DNA from: an uncultured Marinifilum sp.
Lineage (GTDB): Bacteria; Bacteroidota; Bacteroidia; Bacteroidales; Marinifilaceae
Direction: 5' to 3'
Assembly (NCBI RefSeq): GCF_963677195.1
Contig: NZ_OY781918.1
Location: 3,708,923 to 3,772,922 of the forward strand
Length of the DNA: 64,000 bases
Every line of letters begins with the position of its first letter. Positions within the stretch are counted from its first letter, which is position 1. Under the pieces are notes generated by a model. The model was not told where the DNA came from. It saw only the letters and a program-made list of their open reading frames with translations, and did not search any database. The translations under genes and the position numbers were made by a program. Shown here piece after piece: positions 44,163 through 52,804 of the stretch.

Positions 44163-45473
44163 ATGAGAGTTTTAAAATTTGGTGGTACTTCGGTTGGATC
44201 ACCTGAAAGAATTAAAAATCTGGCAGAACTAGTACAAGCAGACGAATCAAGAATTATTGTTTTATCGGCAATGGCAGGCACAACCAATGCTTTGGTTGAA
44301 ATTACTGACTTATTGTACAAAGAAAAAAATGATAAGGCTAATGAAAAAATTTCCGAACTAGAAACTCAGTACAGAAAACGTATTGATGAACTATATACTA
44401 CCGAAGAATATAAATCGAAAGGTAATGAACTAATAAGTTCTCATTTTAATTACATCAGAAATTTTGTTTACAGAAGCTTTACCACACTTCAGGAAAAGGC
44501 AATTTTAGCACAAGGAGAGTTGATATCGACAGCTATGTTTCACTACTATTTATCTGAGGTTGGTGTTAACTCAGTATTTTTGCCTGCCTTAAATTTCATG
44601 AGAATTGACAAAGATGGAGAACCAGATTATTTCTATATAAAAGAGAATTTAGAGCGAATTTTATCTGAAGAATCGGAACATAAATTATTTATTACTCAAG
44701 GTTTTATTTGCCGTAATGTTTACGGAGAAGTAGATAACCTAAAAAGAGGTGGTAGTGATTATACTGCATCTTTAATTGGTTCGGTACTGCAATCGGAAGA
44801 AGTTCAGATATGGACTGATATTGATGGTTTCCACAATAACGATCCGAGATATGTTGAAAATACAAGTGCATTAAAGCAATTATCATTCGACGAAGCTGCT
44901 GAGCTAGCCTACTTTGGTGCTAAAATTATGCACCCATCGAGTATTGTTCCCTGCAAATTAAATCACGTTCCGGTACGTTTAAAAAATACATTAAGTCCTT
45001 TAGACGAAGGAACTTTAATATCCGATAACTCGGTAGGAAAAGGCATAAAAGCCATAGCTGCCAAAGATGGAATTACTGCGCTTAAAATTAAATCGGGACG
45101 TATGTTACTGGCTTATGGTTTCTTGCGTAAAGTATTCGAGGTTTTCGAAATTTACAAGACACCTATCGATATGATTACAACATCAGAAGTTGCTGTATCG
45201 CTTACCATTGACGACGATTCAAACCTAAAAGAAATCGAATCGGAATTGATAAAGTATGGTAATGTTGAAATTGATGAAGATCAATCGATCATTTGTATTG
45301 TAGGCGATTTTATTTCTGAGTCGGCCGGAAGTGCAAAATTGGTATTAGAAGCTCTTGAGCACATTCCATTACGTATGATTTCCTACGGAGGAAGTTTACA
45401 CAACATTTCTGTTTTAGTAAGCAAAGAAGATAAAGTAGCTGCACTTCGGGCATTAAGTAATCATTTGTTTTAG
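44163..45473 (+). CDS. lysC: Aspartate kinase
   Basis: First step of the aspartate pathway to Lys, Thr and Met: ATP-dependent phosphorylation of aspartate. 436 aa, monofunctional. KFGGTSVGSPERI at the start, TTLQEKAILAQGELIST, RGGSDYTASLIGSVL, and IWTDIDGFHNNDPRYV followed by FDEAAELAYFGAKIMHP form the kinase domain (about 1-290). Two C-terminal ACT domains (about 300-436) are the site of allosteric feedback. 26 bases before lysA, so an operon for lysine or diaminopimelate supply. The effector amino acid cannot be read from the sequence. Confidence 0.93.
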   Translation: MRVLKFGGTSVGSPERIKNLAELVQADESRIIVLSAMAGTTNALVEITDLLYKEKNDKANEKISELETQYRKRIDELYTTEEYKSKGNELISSHFNYIRNFVYRSFTTLQEKAILAQGELISTAMFHYYLSEVGVNSVFLPALNFMRIDKDGEPDYFYIKENLERILSEESEHKLFITQGFICRNVYGEVDNLKRGGSDYTASLIGSVLQSEEVQIWTDIDGFHNNDPRYVENTSALKQLSFDEAAELAYFGAKIMHPSSIVPCKLNHVPVRLKNTLSPLDEGTLISDNSVGKGIKAIAAKDGITALKIKSGRMLLAYGFLRKVFEVFEIYKTPIDMITTSEVAVSLTIDDDSNLKEIESELIKYGNVEIDEDQSIICIVGDFISESAGSAKLVLEALEHIPLRMISYGGSLHNISVLVSKEDKVAALRALSNHLF

Positions 45474-45499
45474 AGTATCACTTACAATCAATTTTTATC

Positions 45500-46663
45500 A
45501 TGTTTAATAGTACGCGAATAGATAAATTCAACAAATTAGAAACTCCATTCTATTTCTACGATATGAATATATTGGAGCAAACTCTTAATAAAATTCAATC
45601 CGAATCTTCAAAATACGGATATCATATTCATTATGCTGTAAAGGCAAATGCAAATCCGAAAATCATGCAAAAAATACAATCGTATGGTTTTGGAGCCGAT
45701 TGTGTAAGTGGCAATGAAATTTCCAGATCGATTGAGTGCGGATTTCCTGCAAATAAAATTGTATATGCCGGAGTAGGTAAATCGGATAAGGAAATAAAAA
45801 CCGCTTTGGCAACAGATATTTTTTGTTTTAACTGCGAATCGATTCCTGAAATGGAATTAATTAACGAACTGGCCGAACAGGAAGGTAAAATTGCAAAAAT
45901 TGCAATACGCATTAACCCAAACGTAAATGCCAACACCCACCATTATATTACAACGGGTATTGAGGAAAATAAGTTTGGTATAAACCGCTGGGAATTCGAT
46001 AGTGTAATTGAAAATCTAAAATCTTTTAAGAACATTAAATTAATTGGTCTGCATTTTCATATTGGTTCTCAGATTACCGATTTAAGTGTTTTTAAAGGTC
46101 TTTGCCTAAGAATAAACGAAATTCAGGAATGGTTTAACGAAAGACAAATTTTTGTTGATCTTATTAATGTTGGTGGCGGTTTTGGTGTCGATTACGAAAA
46201 TCCGGATGAAAATCCTATTCCCGATTTTGTTACTTTCTTTTCAATATTTGATGAATTTTTAAATCTAAAAGCAAATCAGGAACTACATTTTGAACTTGGA
46301 CGTTCAGTTGTTGCTCAATGCGGAAGCGTAATTTCCAGAGTTTTGTATGTTAAGAATGGAATAAACACAAAGTTCGCCATTTTAGATGCGGGTATGACTG
46401 AGTTATTGCGTCCGGCATTATATCAGGCTTATCACAAAATAGAAAATATTAGCGCCAAGGGCGAAACAGATAAATACGATGTTGTTGGCCCTATTTGTGA
46501 ATCGTCGGATTGTTTTGGCAAATCGGTAAAATTACCAAAAACTAAAAGAAACGATTTAATTGCTTTAAGAACAAGCGGTGCATACGGAGAAGCAATGGCT
46601 TCGAAATACAACTTAAGGAATATTGCCAATGCAGTATTCTCTAACGAATTAGATCAAGCGTAA
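45500..46663 (+). CDS. lysA: Diaminopimelate decarboxylase
   Basis: Last step to lysine: PLP-dependent decarboxylation of meso-diaminopimelate. 387 aa. PLP lysine K48 in HYAVKANANP, FGADCVSGNEI, HFHIGSQITD, the glycine loop NVGGGFGVDY, FELGRSVVAQCG and GPICESSDCFGK in the fold-type III alanine-racemase barrel and C-terminal domain. Directly downstream of lysC. Ends at a hairpin shared with the next, convergent gene. Confidence 0.92.
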   Translation: MFNSTRIDKFNKLETPFYFYDMNILEQTLNKIQSESSKYGYHIHYAVKANANPKIMQKIQSYGFGADCVSGNEISRSIECGFPANKIVYAGVGKSDKEIKTALATDIFCFNCESIPEMELINELAEQEGKIAKIAIRINPNVNANTHHYITTGIEENKFGINRWEFDSVIENLKSFKNIKLIGLHFHIGSQITDLSVFKGLCLRINEIQEWFNERQIFVDLINVGGGFGVDYENPDENPIPDFVTFFSIFDEFLNLKANQELHFELGRSVVAQCGSVISRVLYVKNGINTKFAILDAGMTELLRPALYQAYHKIENISAKGETDKYDVVGPICESSDCFGKSVKLPKTKRNDLIALRTSGAYGEAMASKYNLRNIANAVFSNELDQA

Positions 46664-46685
46664 CCTAATTCGCATTTCGCGAATA

Positions 46686-46723
46686 AAACAGGGCAATAAT
46701 CTTAAAAGAATATTGCCTTGTTT
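46686..46723. terminator. Terminator after lysA
   Basis: Stem AAACAGGGCAATA (46686-46698) with TATTGCCTTGTTT (46711-46723), one wobble pair, 12-base loop. Its arm has the same 13 bases as the hairpin at 57704-57750. It touches the stop codon of the convergent barrel gene. Confidence 0.75.
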
Positions 46724-47777
46724 ATTTTAAGCCTATTTTATTTAGTAATGATTTAGAGGGAGTTATAAACAAAGTGATATTGGAAAACACTCCTCCTTTG
46801 GCATAGGAATCGATAATATTATTTTCGTGAGTTATTTTACTACCCGATAAACTCAATGTATGATTTTCGTTGGTAACATCGAAATTAATATTTGCACGAT
46901 AACCAAATTCAAACGAAAGCCACAACCAATCTGTTATTCCTTTTTCTGCTTCGAAAGAAAAGTTAACATCTGATCTTCTAAATTCAAGTGTTTTAAAATC
47001 ACTTAATTCAGAATCGGCGAAATGTATACTATAGCTACCACCTTTTAAACCTGCTTTTGCATATAAAAAGCACAGTTTAGATGGCTGATAGCGCAGCTTT
47101 ATTTTTGCAGGTAAAAAGGCTTCAACACCCCATTTATCGGAGAAAGTATGGTTGTAAGCAAATGTTGGAAATATTAATGGATCTCCGAAGGTATAAGAAA
47201 AAGCAAGCCCCACACCCCAGGATTTATATTTGTTCACTTTCCAGCCAATTACAGGAGAAAGTTCCATTTTTAAAAAAGTATATTTACTTACATTACCTAT
47301 ATGTTCTTTCCAATAATCGCCCTTTAATTTTGCATTAAAGCGAAATAAAAAGTACATATTTCTCTTTAGCTGAGTCATTAAATACAAGCTACCGCCAATA
47401 CTTTTCATATTTTTATCATCCAAACTTTTATAAAGAGGATAATCGTTTTGCTCAATATTCTTAAAATGAATCTCCTCATCGCTGTATTCAAAACTACCTG
47501 CTAATTTTAGTTTATCGTTTAAGAATAATGGAAAACGAATTTTAGTTTTAAAAATACGGTTGTATTCTATTTTACCCTCTCCATTGCCATAAATATCCGA
47601 AGTTGATTTTACATCGAATGCCGAATTTAAATGGATAGATGAAGATAATCCACGAACAGGTCCTACTCCTTTTACTCCAGGATTCCAATCGTAACGAGTT
47701 GTATCGCTTACAGATTGAGGTAAAACATTAGGAATATTAAAAAATAATATAATAGAGAAGAAACAATATTTTAGCAT
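46722..47777 (-). CDS. Outer-membrane barrel protein, DUF6268-like
   Basis: 351 aa. Signal peptide (MLKYCFFSIILFFNIPNVLPQ), then alternating strands throughout (FPLFLNDKLKLAGSFEYS, SWGVGLAFSYTFGDPLIFP, AEKGITDWLWLSFEFGYRANI) and repeated aromatic strand ends, as in an outer-membrane beta-barrel of 12-14 strands. It resembles the family DUF6268 in length and layout, but I am not certain of the family. Role unknown. Stands 96 bases downstream of the patatin/barrel gene on the same strand and may be co-transcribed. Confidence 0.6.
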   Translation of the reverse strand: MLKYCFFSIILFFNIPNVLPQSVSDTTRYDWNPGVKGVGPVRGLSSSIHLNSAFDVKSTSDIYGNGEGKIEYNRIFKTKIRFPLFLNDKLKLAGSFEYSDEEIHFKNIEQNDYPLYKSLDDKNMKSIGGSLYLMTQLKRNMYFLFRFNAKLKGDYWKEHIGNVSKYTFLKMELSPVIGWKVNKYKSWGVGLAFSYTFGDPLIFPTFAYNHTFSDKWGVEAFLPAKIKLRYQPSKLCFLYAKAGLKGGSYSIHFADSELSDFKTLEFRRSDVNFSFEAEKGITDWLWLSFEFGYRANINFDVTNENHTLSLSGSKITHENNIIDSYAKGGVFSNITLFITPSKSLLNKIGLK

Positions 47778-47873
47778 ATACTATTTTACATGTATTTTGT
47801 CAGCTCAAATTATTGAGAAAACATATTGTTATAAACGTTTTAAATAAATTTTTATTGCAAAGATTTTTTTCTC

Positions 47874-50078
47874 TTAGAACCAGTAACCTAGACTTACATA
47901 ATTTAAAATTTTTTCTTTTTTATTGGAATACATTAAAGAAAATTCCATTGGCCCTATTAAACTATTGTAAGAGTATGTTAAAGCAATTCCCCTAACCCAT
48001 TCACCACTCTCGAACGATCTATTAATATCTTCGCTTAACCTTCCAATATTCGCTTTAAAAATCAAATAATTATTTCGGAACAACTCATATTGAAAATCGG
48101 TTCTAAAAACAAATGAATTAGTCGAGCTCATCTCCATTCTGTCCAGTCCAACAAATGGAATTTGAATATCGAAATAATCGGTCTGATCTATTCCTCCGGT
48201 ATAGGTATTAAAAAAATCGGGAATATTTTTACCCCAAACTACTCTACCGTATAATTTTGGATAAATTGTAAAATTTGAACTTACACTTATGGCTTTCTGA
48301 AACTTTAAATAAGCTATAGAAGCTGGTCGTTCCATTCCTTCGAGACTTGCACCATTATTAGTTACCAATTTATATTCTCCATATAAACTTATGCCTTCCT
48401 TAGGATAGTATGCTTTCTCATGAGAATCGAGTCTTAAAAATGCATAATATGAGAAAAAATAATCATCCTTATTGGTGATATCCAGATCTGGTAAGCTAAA
48501 ATTCGATTCTAATTTGTAATATTCTGCTTTTGCACCAAAACCTATGGAATAAGATTCTCTGAAAATCGAATGAAAATTCATATCTAATTTAAAATAATCG
48601 AGATCGTAACTCCCAATTTTTTTGCCACTCTCAAAAGCGTTAACTTCCCAGTCGTTATACTCTGCCTGTAAAGTAAGGCCTGGTTTTAGTCCATTATCTA
48701 TTGCATAGGTTGTTACAAATCTCGGATTTTCGGCCAATTTTAAATCAAAAGATAAATGCGATCCGCTTTTTAATTTATTACGAAAAGTTGTGTTTAAAAG
48801 TACACCTGCTTTATTATCTGAATCGTATCGTAAACCTACATTAAATCTTTTGGTAGTTCTTTCTTTTACTCTTACCTGAAGTGATTTGGCCTTATTTCCA
48901 AGCAACTTAAAATCAACATTATCGAAATATCTACTCCCAAAGCTACGGTTAATACCTTTTTGCAAATCATGTAAAGAAACAACACCTGGAGTATCAATAT
49001 TTAATTTACCTGCGAGTAATGAATTACTTACCTGATTTAATCCTTCGAACTCGATATTCTTAATGAAATATGTTGTTGAGTCGACAGGTGGTTCATATTT
49101 CTTTATTATATTTTTTTCGAGTTTAAACTTATTTTTTAGCCTTTTTAATTGAGGAATAAATTCTCTACCAATTTGTTCTCCTTTGCGAATTAAAGAATCT
49201 GCTTCTTCAAAACTTCCTACCGAGTAATCTGAAATATCGGGTCTAATATAAACATCAACATAATCAACATTTTTTTTAAATTCTTTAAGTGCCATTAAAG
49301 AAACAGTCTGGTTAATTATATCTAGAAACGAATGTAATTCTTCTTTTGGTTTAGGTCCCGATTGCACATCTACCCCAATTACAATATCGGCTCCCATATC
49401 AATAACTTCCTTTACCGGGAAATTATTTACCATTCCTCCATCAACCAATAGTTTGCCATCAATTTCGATAGGTGAAAATACTGTAGGAATAGCCATACTT
49501 GCCCTCATGGCTTCGGGCAAATATCCCTTATCTAATACAATTGCATCTCCTGTTTCTATATCTGTGGCAACACAAACAAAAGGTATTGGTAATTTTTTAA
49601 AGTTGCTTACATCGTGATAATCTATTGATAATCTCTCGAATAGATTTATAATATTTTGTCCGTTTACAATACCACTTGGCAGTTGAATTCCTTTGGGTTT
49701 TATTGGAAAAGACAGTACACTTCTTTCATAATTAACTTTCTCATGAAAAGGAACATACTTTCGAGAAATTTCGTCGGCTAATAATTTATCCCACTCCTGA
49801 CTGAGAATCATATTTTCAATATCAACTGCCGAATATCCAATTGCATAAAATCCACCAATTATACTTCCCATACTTGTTCCGGAAATATAATCAATAGGAA
49901 TTCCCAACTCATCAATAACCTTAAGAACACCAACGTGTGCAAATCCTTTTGCGCCACCACCACTCAATACCAAACCAATTTTTGGCCTTTTGTTATTTAC
50001 CGTAGAATCCTGAATATTATGAGCTAAAGTTGTAAAAGCATAAAAAACAATAAGAGCAAGTAGAAAGGTGTATTTCAT
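47874..50078 (-). CDS. Patatin-barrel fusion (PlpD-like, type Vd)
   Basis: 734 aa. Signal peptide (to about 19), patatin phospholipase domain at about 30-300 with oxyanion loop LSGGGAKGFAHVGVL, nucleophile S69 in GTSMG and D213 in VDGGMVNNFP. Then a POTRA-like segment (about 335-415, IEFEGLNQVSNSLLAGKL) and a C-terminal Omp85/BamA-type barrel (GLRYDSDNKAGVLLNTTFRN to KILNYVSLGYWF). This is the plan of type Vd autotransporters such as Pseudomonas PlpD (established), although the Bacteroidota versions may keep the lipase periplasmic. The second patatin of the window. Probable role in outer-membrane lipid hydrolysis. Confidence 0.9.
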   Translation of the reverse strand: MKYTFLLALIVFYAFTTLAHNIQDSTVNNKRPKIGLVLSGGGAKGFAHVGVLKVIDELGIPIDYISGTSMGSIIGGFYAIGYSAVDIENMILSQEWDKLLADEISRKYVPFHEKVNYERSVLSFPIKPKGIQLPSGIVNGQNIINLFERLSIDYHDVSNFKKLPIPFVCVATDIETGDAIVLDKGYLPEAMRASMAIPTVFSPIEIDGKLLVDGGMVNNFPVKEVIDMGADIVIGVDVQSGPKPKEELHSFLDIINQTVSLMALKEFKKNVDYVDVYIRPDISDYSVGSFEEADSLIRKGEQIGREFIPQLKRLKNKFKLEKNIIKKYEPPVDSTTYFIKNIEFEGLNQVSNSLLAGKLNIDTPGVVSLHDLQKGINRSFGSRYFDNVDFKLLGNKAKSLQVRVKERTTKRFNVGLRYDSDNKAGVLLNTTFRNKLKSGSHLSFDLKLAENPRFVTTYAIDNGLKPGLTLQAEYNDWEVNAFESGKKIGSYDLDYFKLDMNFHSIFRESYSIGFGAKAEYYKLESNFSLPDLDITNKDDYFFSYYAFLRLDSHEKAYYPKEGISLYGEYKLVTNNGASLEGMERPASIAYLKFQKAISVSSNFTIYPKLYGRVVWGKNIPDFFNTYTGGIDQTDYFDIQIPFVGLDRMEMSSTNSFVFRTDFQYELFRNNYLIFKANIGRLSEDINRSFESGEWVRGIALTYSYNSLIGPMEFSLMYSNKKEKILNYVSLGYWF

Positions 50079-50224
50079 TGTGTATATTTTCTTTCAATTG
50101 GGATATAAGATATTATGCTAAAGCTATTAAATAAAGCGAGTTATTTAAGATTATTAAACCCTAATTTACAAAACACACTAATTTAACTATCTTTTTTATA
50201 TCATTAGAATATTATATTGTAAAA

Positions 50225-52594
50225 TTAATTATTCAATTTTAAATTCTCTACCATTTTTAGTACATCTTTCTCCTCTTTTCCTTTCTTTACTTTTACTCTT
50301 ATGGCCCTTAAACCATATACTCCCTGTAAATCTTCGAGTACCAAAGATTCAATATTATCTTCAAAATATCCATAAGCTATTAAATATTCCAAATAGCGCT
50401 TATATTCTTCTATTTCTTTTTCCTCGCTAAAAATAATTGCCAGCATTCCCGGCTGTGTTAATCTCTCGTTTGTACCTTTAATCAAGGCTTTATCTATTCT
50501 TTTTTTAACAATTTCGTACCGAATATTATAGGCTCCATCTACATCAAATTTCTTTTCATCCTGACGGAAACGAATTGCTAAAGCTTGCGAGTGCACTAAT
50601 ATTAGACCTGTTGTTTCGAGTGGTATTGGTAAAGTTTCTTTTAGATCTTCGGTTTTTCTTGCTAATTCGGCGGATACAATTAATTGCCACAATCTTAAAT
50701 TTTTAAGATATATACGGTCAAAACTTTTTCCATTGGCTATGCTATCTCCAATGTAAATATTATGCTCAACTCCATCGGTACGGTATTTTTCAAAATAATG
50801 CGGAAACATAGCCTGAGCATTATCTTCCTCTTTTTCTAGATAAGAAGTTACACATTCGTTTATAAAGCCTAAACTATCTTCGAAATCTTTTCGGCGCTTG
50901 TAAACAATATTAAGATCGGGATCTATGTTATTTCGGTAATTTTCAATTGCCAGTTGTACTTCTTCTCCATTTTCGTTAAAATGATCGAATAAAGGTTCAA
51001 TATCGCTTCTTAAAAATCCCAAAACATTCATTTCATCACCCGAAGATAAACCTTCCTTTATTCCATTTATAAAATAATCGACCTTATAAATTAACTGGTC
51101 GTAAATAGGCATATTTATATTATTGTACACCCCGAGCAATACCTTTTTTGCCAAATTTAATTGTTCGACTAAGTCATCCTGAATAGTCTGATTTCTAATA
51201 TCGGAAGAGTGACGAACATCAATGGCACCATACAATGGATAAACATTCGAAAAAACAATTTCTTCCATTTTTGAAGATACATTTGTTTCTTTTGCCATTA
51301 ATAAATTCGATGCTGCATTTAAAAATTTCCACTCAACACTAGGGTGAATGGCTGTACATTCTTCTTTTATTATGGCCTGAATTTTATTTTGTAACTCCTC
51401 ACTTGTTCGTTGAATTGCAATTGAGAATATAGGAATAATGTCTTTAATAACCCGTAATTTAGAGAATGTAATATCATGAGCTTTGGTTGATCCTATTTCC
51501 ATTATACCAACCAATTCTTTATCGTTATAAAGAGGAATAGTACTAATATTATTTATTCCCTGATCTAAAAGAGCTTGTTCCAAGGGCTTTAAATTTTCTC
51601 TTTTAGAAAGATCGTTTACCAAAACAACCGACTCTATATGAGCAGCTTCTTCATAAATCGTTCCTTTATAGTCTTCACATTTAAACTTTTCAGGATTTAA
51701 GAATCCGTGCCAGTAATTTACTCGATTTTCCACATTTCCTTGATTCATGCTAAAAGAAACGATTCCTAAATTTAAATTAGGTAATTGTAATAAAGATCGA
51801 ATATTTTGTTCTAATTGTTCAAAATTTTCGTTTTTTATGATTGATGCTTTCTCGAGCAATTGTGATTTTAAAGAGGATATTATTTCAATTTGACTAACAT
51901 CGACATACTGAAAAGGTAAAAATCCACAAAATTTAAATTTATTTAGTGGAAGTACTTCTAGCCAAAAATCCATATCCAGTGGATTGTTGAGCATGGTATA
52001 AAATTGCTCTTCACTTATTTCGGGTAATTTACCATCATGTGTAATATCTATGCAAGATCTGTCAAATTCGAGTTTATAATATTTAACAAGATCATTTAAC
52101 TTATCAGTAATTTTGTACAAGAAAAAATATTCATCTCCAAGCTCTCTATTGTAAAATTTCGACAAAATCATCGAATATGCATAAAACAATAAAGTGAAAG
52201 TTTTGTAACATCTATCCTGATCATCTTGTCCAACAAGCTCAATCTTTAGATTTTCGTTGCCATATAATTCCTCATGTTTTGGCGTAAAATAGAAATTTTC
52301 ATCATCGAAAGGAGTAGCAACCACACCAATTGAATTTCTATATTGAGTTGGTGTATAAAAATAACTCATCAGGATATGAATTTCTTCTTTATAATTAGAA
52401 ACGTCTTTTATATCAAAGTCGGATTTTTCTAATTCAGGCTTATCCTTCAGCATTTTAAGTATTGCATCTGCCTGTATATTAGAATAATTATCAAACTTTT
52501 GCTCTTCTTTAATTTTATTTATTAATGGAAGAAAACTAAGTGACTTTTTAAATGGTATTTCCTCTATATTAAGCTTAATTCTATCGAGTTTCAT
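50225..52594 (-). CDS. Large GAF-domain protein, unknown
   Basis: 789 aa from MKLDRIKLNI (nine codons longer is open). Soluble, no signal peptide. Only the part at about 255-400 is recognisable, as a GAF domain (LGIVSFSMNQGNVENRVNYW, SVVLVNDLSKRENL, GINNISTIPLYNDKELVGIMEIGS). The rest is mostly helical with the conserved-looking FSNVYPLYGAIDVRHSSDIRN and QLIVSAELARKTEDLKETLP. No kinase, cyclase or phosphodiesterase motif. It follows the hybrid kinase but behind a terminator, so it is transcribed separately. I have seen this layout called only GAF domain protein; function unknown. Confidence 0.7.
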   Translation of the reverse strand: MKLDRIKLNIEEIPFKKSLSFLPLINKIKEEQKFDNYSNIQADAILKMLKDKPELEKSDFDIKDVSNYKEEIHILMSYFYTPTQYRNSIGVVATPFDDENFYFTPKHEELYGNENLKIELVGQDDQDRCYKTFTLLFYAYSMILSKFYNRELGDEYFFLYKITDKLNDLVKYYKLEFDRSCIDITHDGKLPEISEEQFYTMLNNPLDMDFWLEVLPLNKFKFCGFLPFQYVDVSQIEIISSLKSQLLEKASIIKNENFEQLEQNIRSLLQLPNLNLGIVSFSMNQGNVENRVNYWHGFLNPEKFKCEDYKGTIYEEAAHIESVVLVNDLSKRENLKPLEQALLDQGINNISTIPLYNDKELVGIMEIGSTKAHDITFSKLRVIKDIIPIFSIAIQRTSEELQNKIQAIIKEECTAIHPSVEWKFLNAASNLLMAKETNVSSKMEEIVFSNVYPLYGAIDVRHSSDIRNQTIQDDLVEQLNLAKKVLLGVYNNINMPIYDQLIYKVDYFINGIKEGLSSGDEMNVLGFLRSDIEPLFDHFNENGEEVQLAIENYRNNIDPDLNIVYKRRKDFEDSLGFINECVTSYLEKEEDNAQAMFPHYFEKYRTDGVEHNIYIGDSIANGKSFDRIYLKNLRLWQLIVSAELARKTEDLKETLPIPLETTGLILVHSQALAIRFRQDEKKFDVDGAYNIRYEIVKKRIDKALIKGTNERLTQPGMLAIIFSEEKEIEEYKRYLEYLIAYGYFEDNIESLVLEDLQGVYGLRAIRVKVKKGKEEKDVLKMVENLKLNN

Positions 52595-52757
52595 AATTAT
52601 TTTAAATTGGCCTGAAAACAAAGCACTAAAATAGTTGTTTTTTATCTATCCTAAGCAAAACTTAAATTATTAAAGCCATTTTAATAATTTACAATTGTCC
52701 TGCAACAAGTCAAATACGTTTCATAATTAACTTCTTTTATTAAGAAACATATACAAC

Positions 52758-52788
52758 AAAGCTCGCAATAAGTAATGCTGCGAGCTTT
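52758..52788 (-). terminator. Terminator after the H-NOX/kinase operon
   Basis: Arms AAAGCTCGCA (52758-52767) and TGCGAGCTTT (52779-52788), perfect 10 bp, with TTTGTTGT following on the minus strand. 17 bases past the stop of the hybrid kinase. Confidence 0.7.
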
Positions 52789-52804
52789 ATATTTATAATT
52801 TGAT

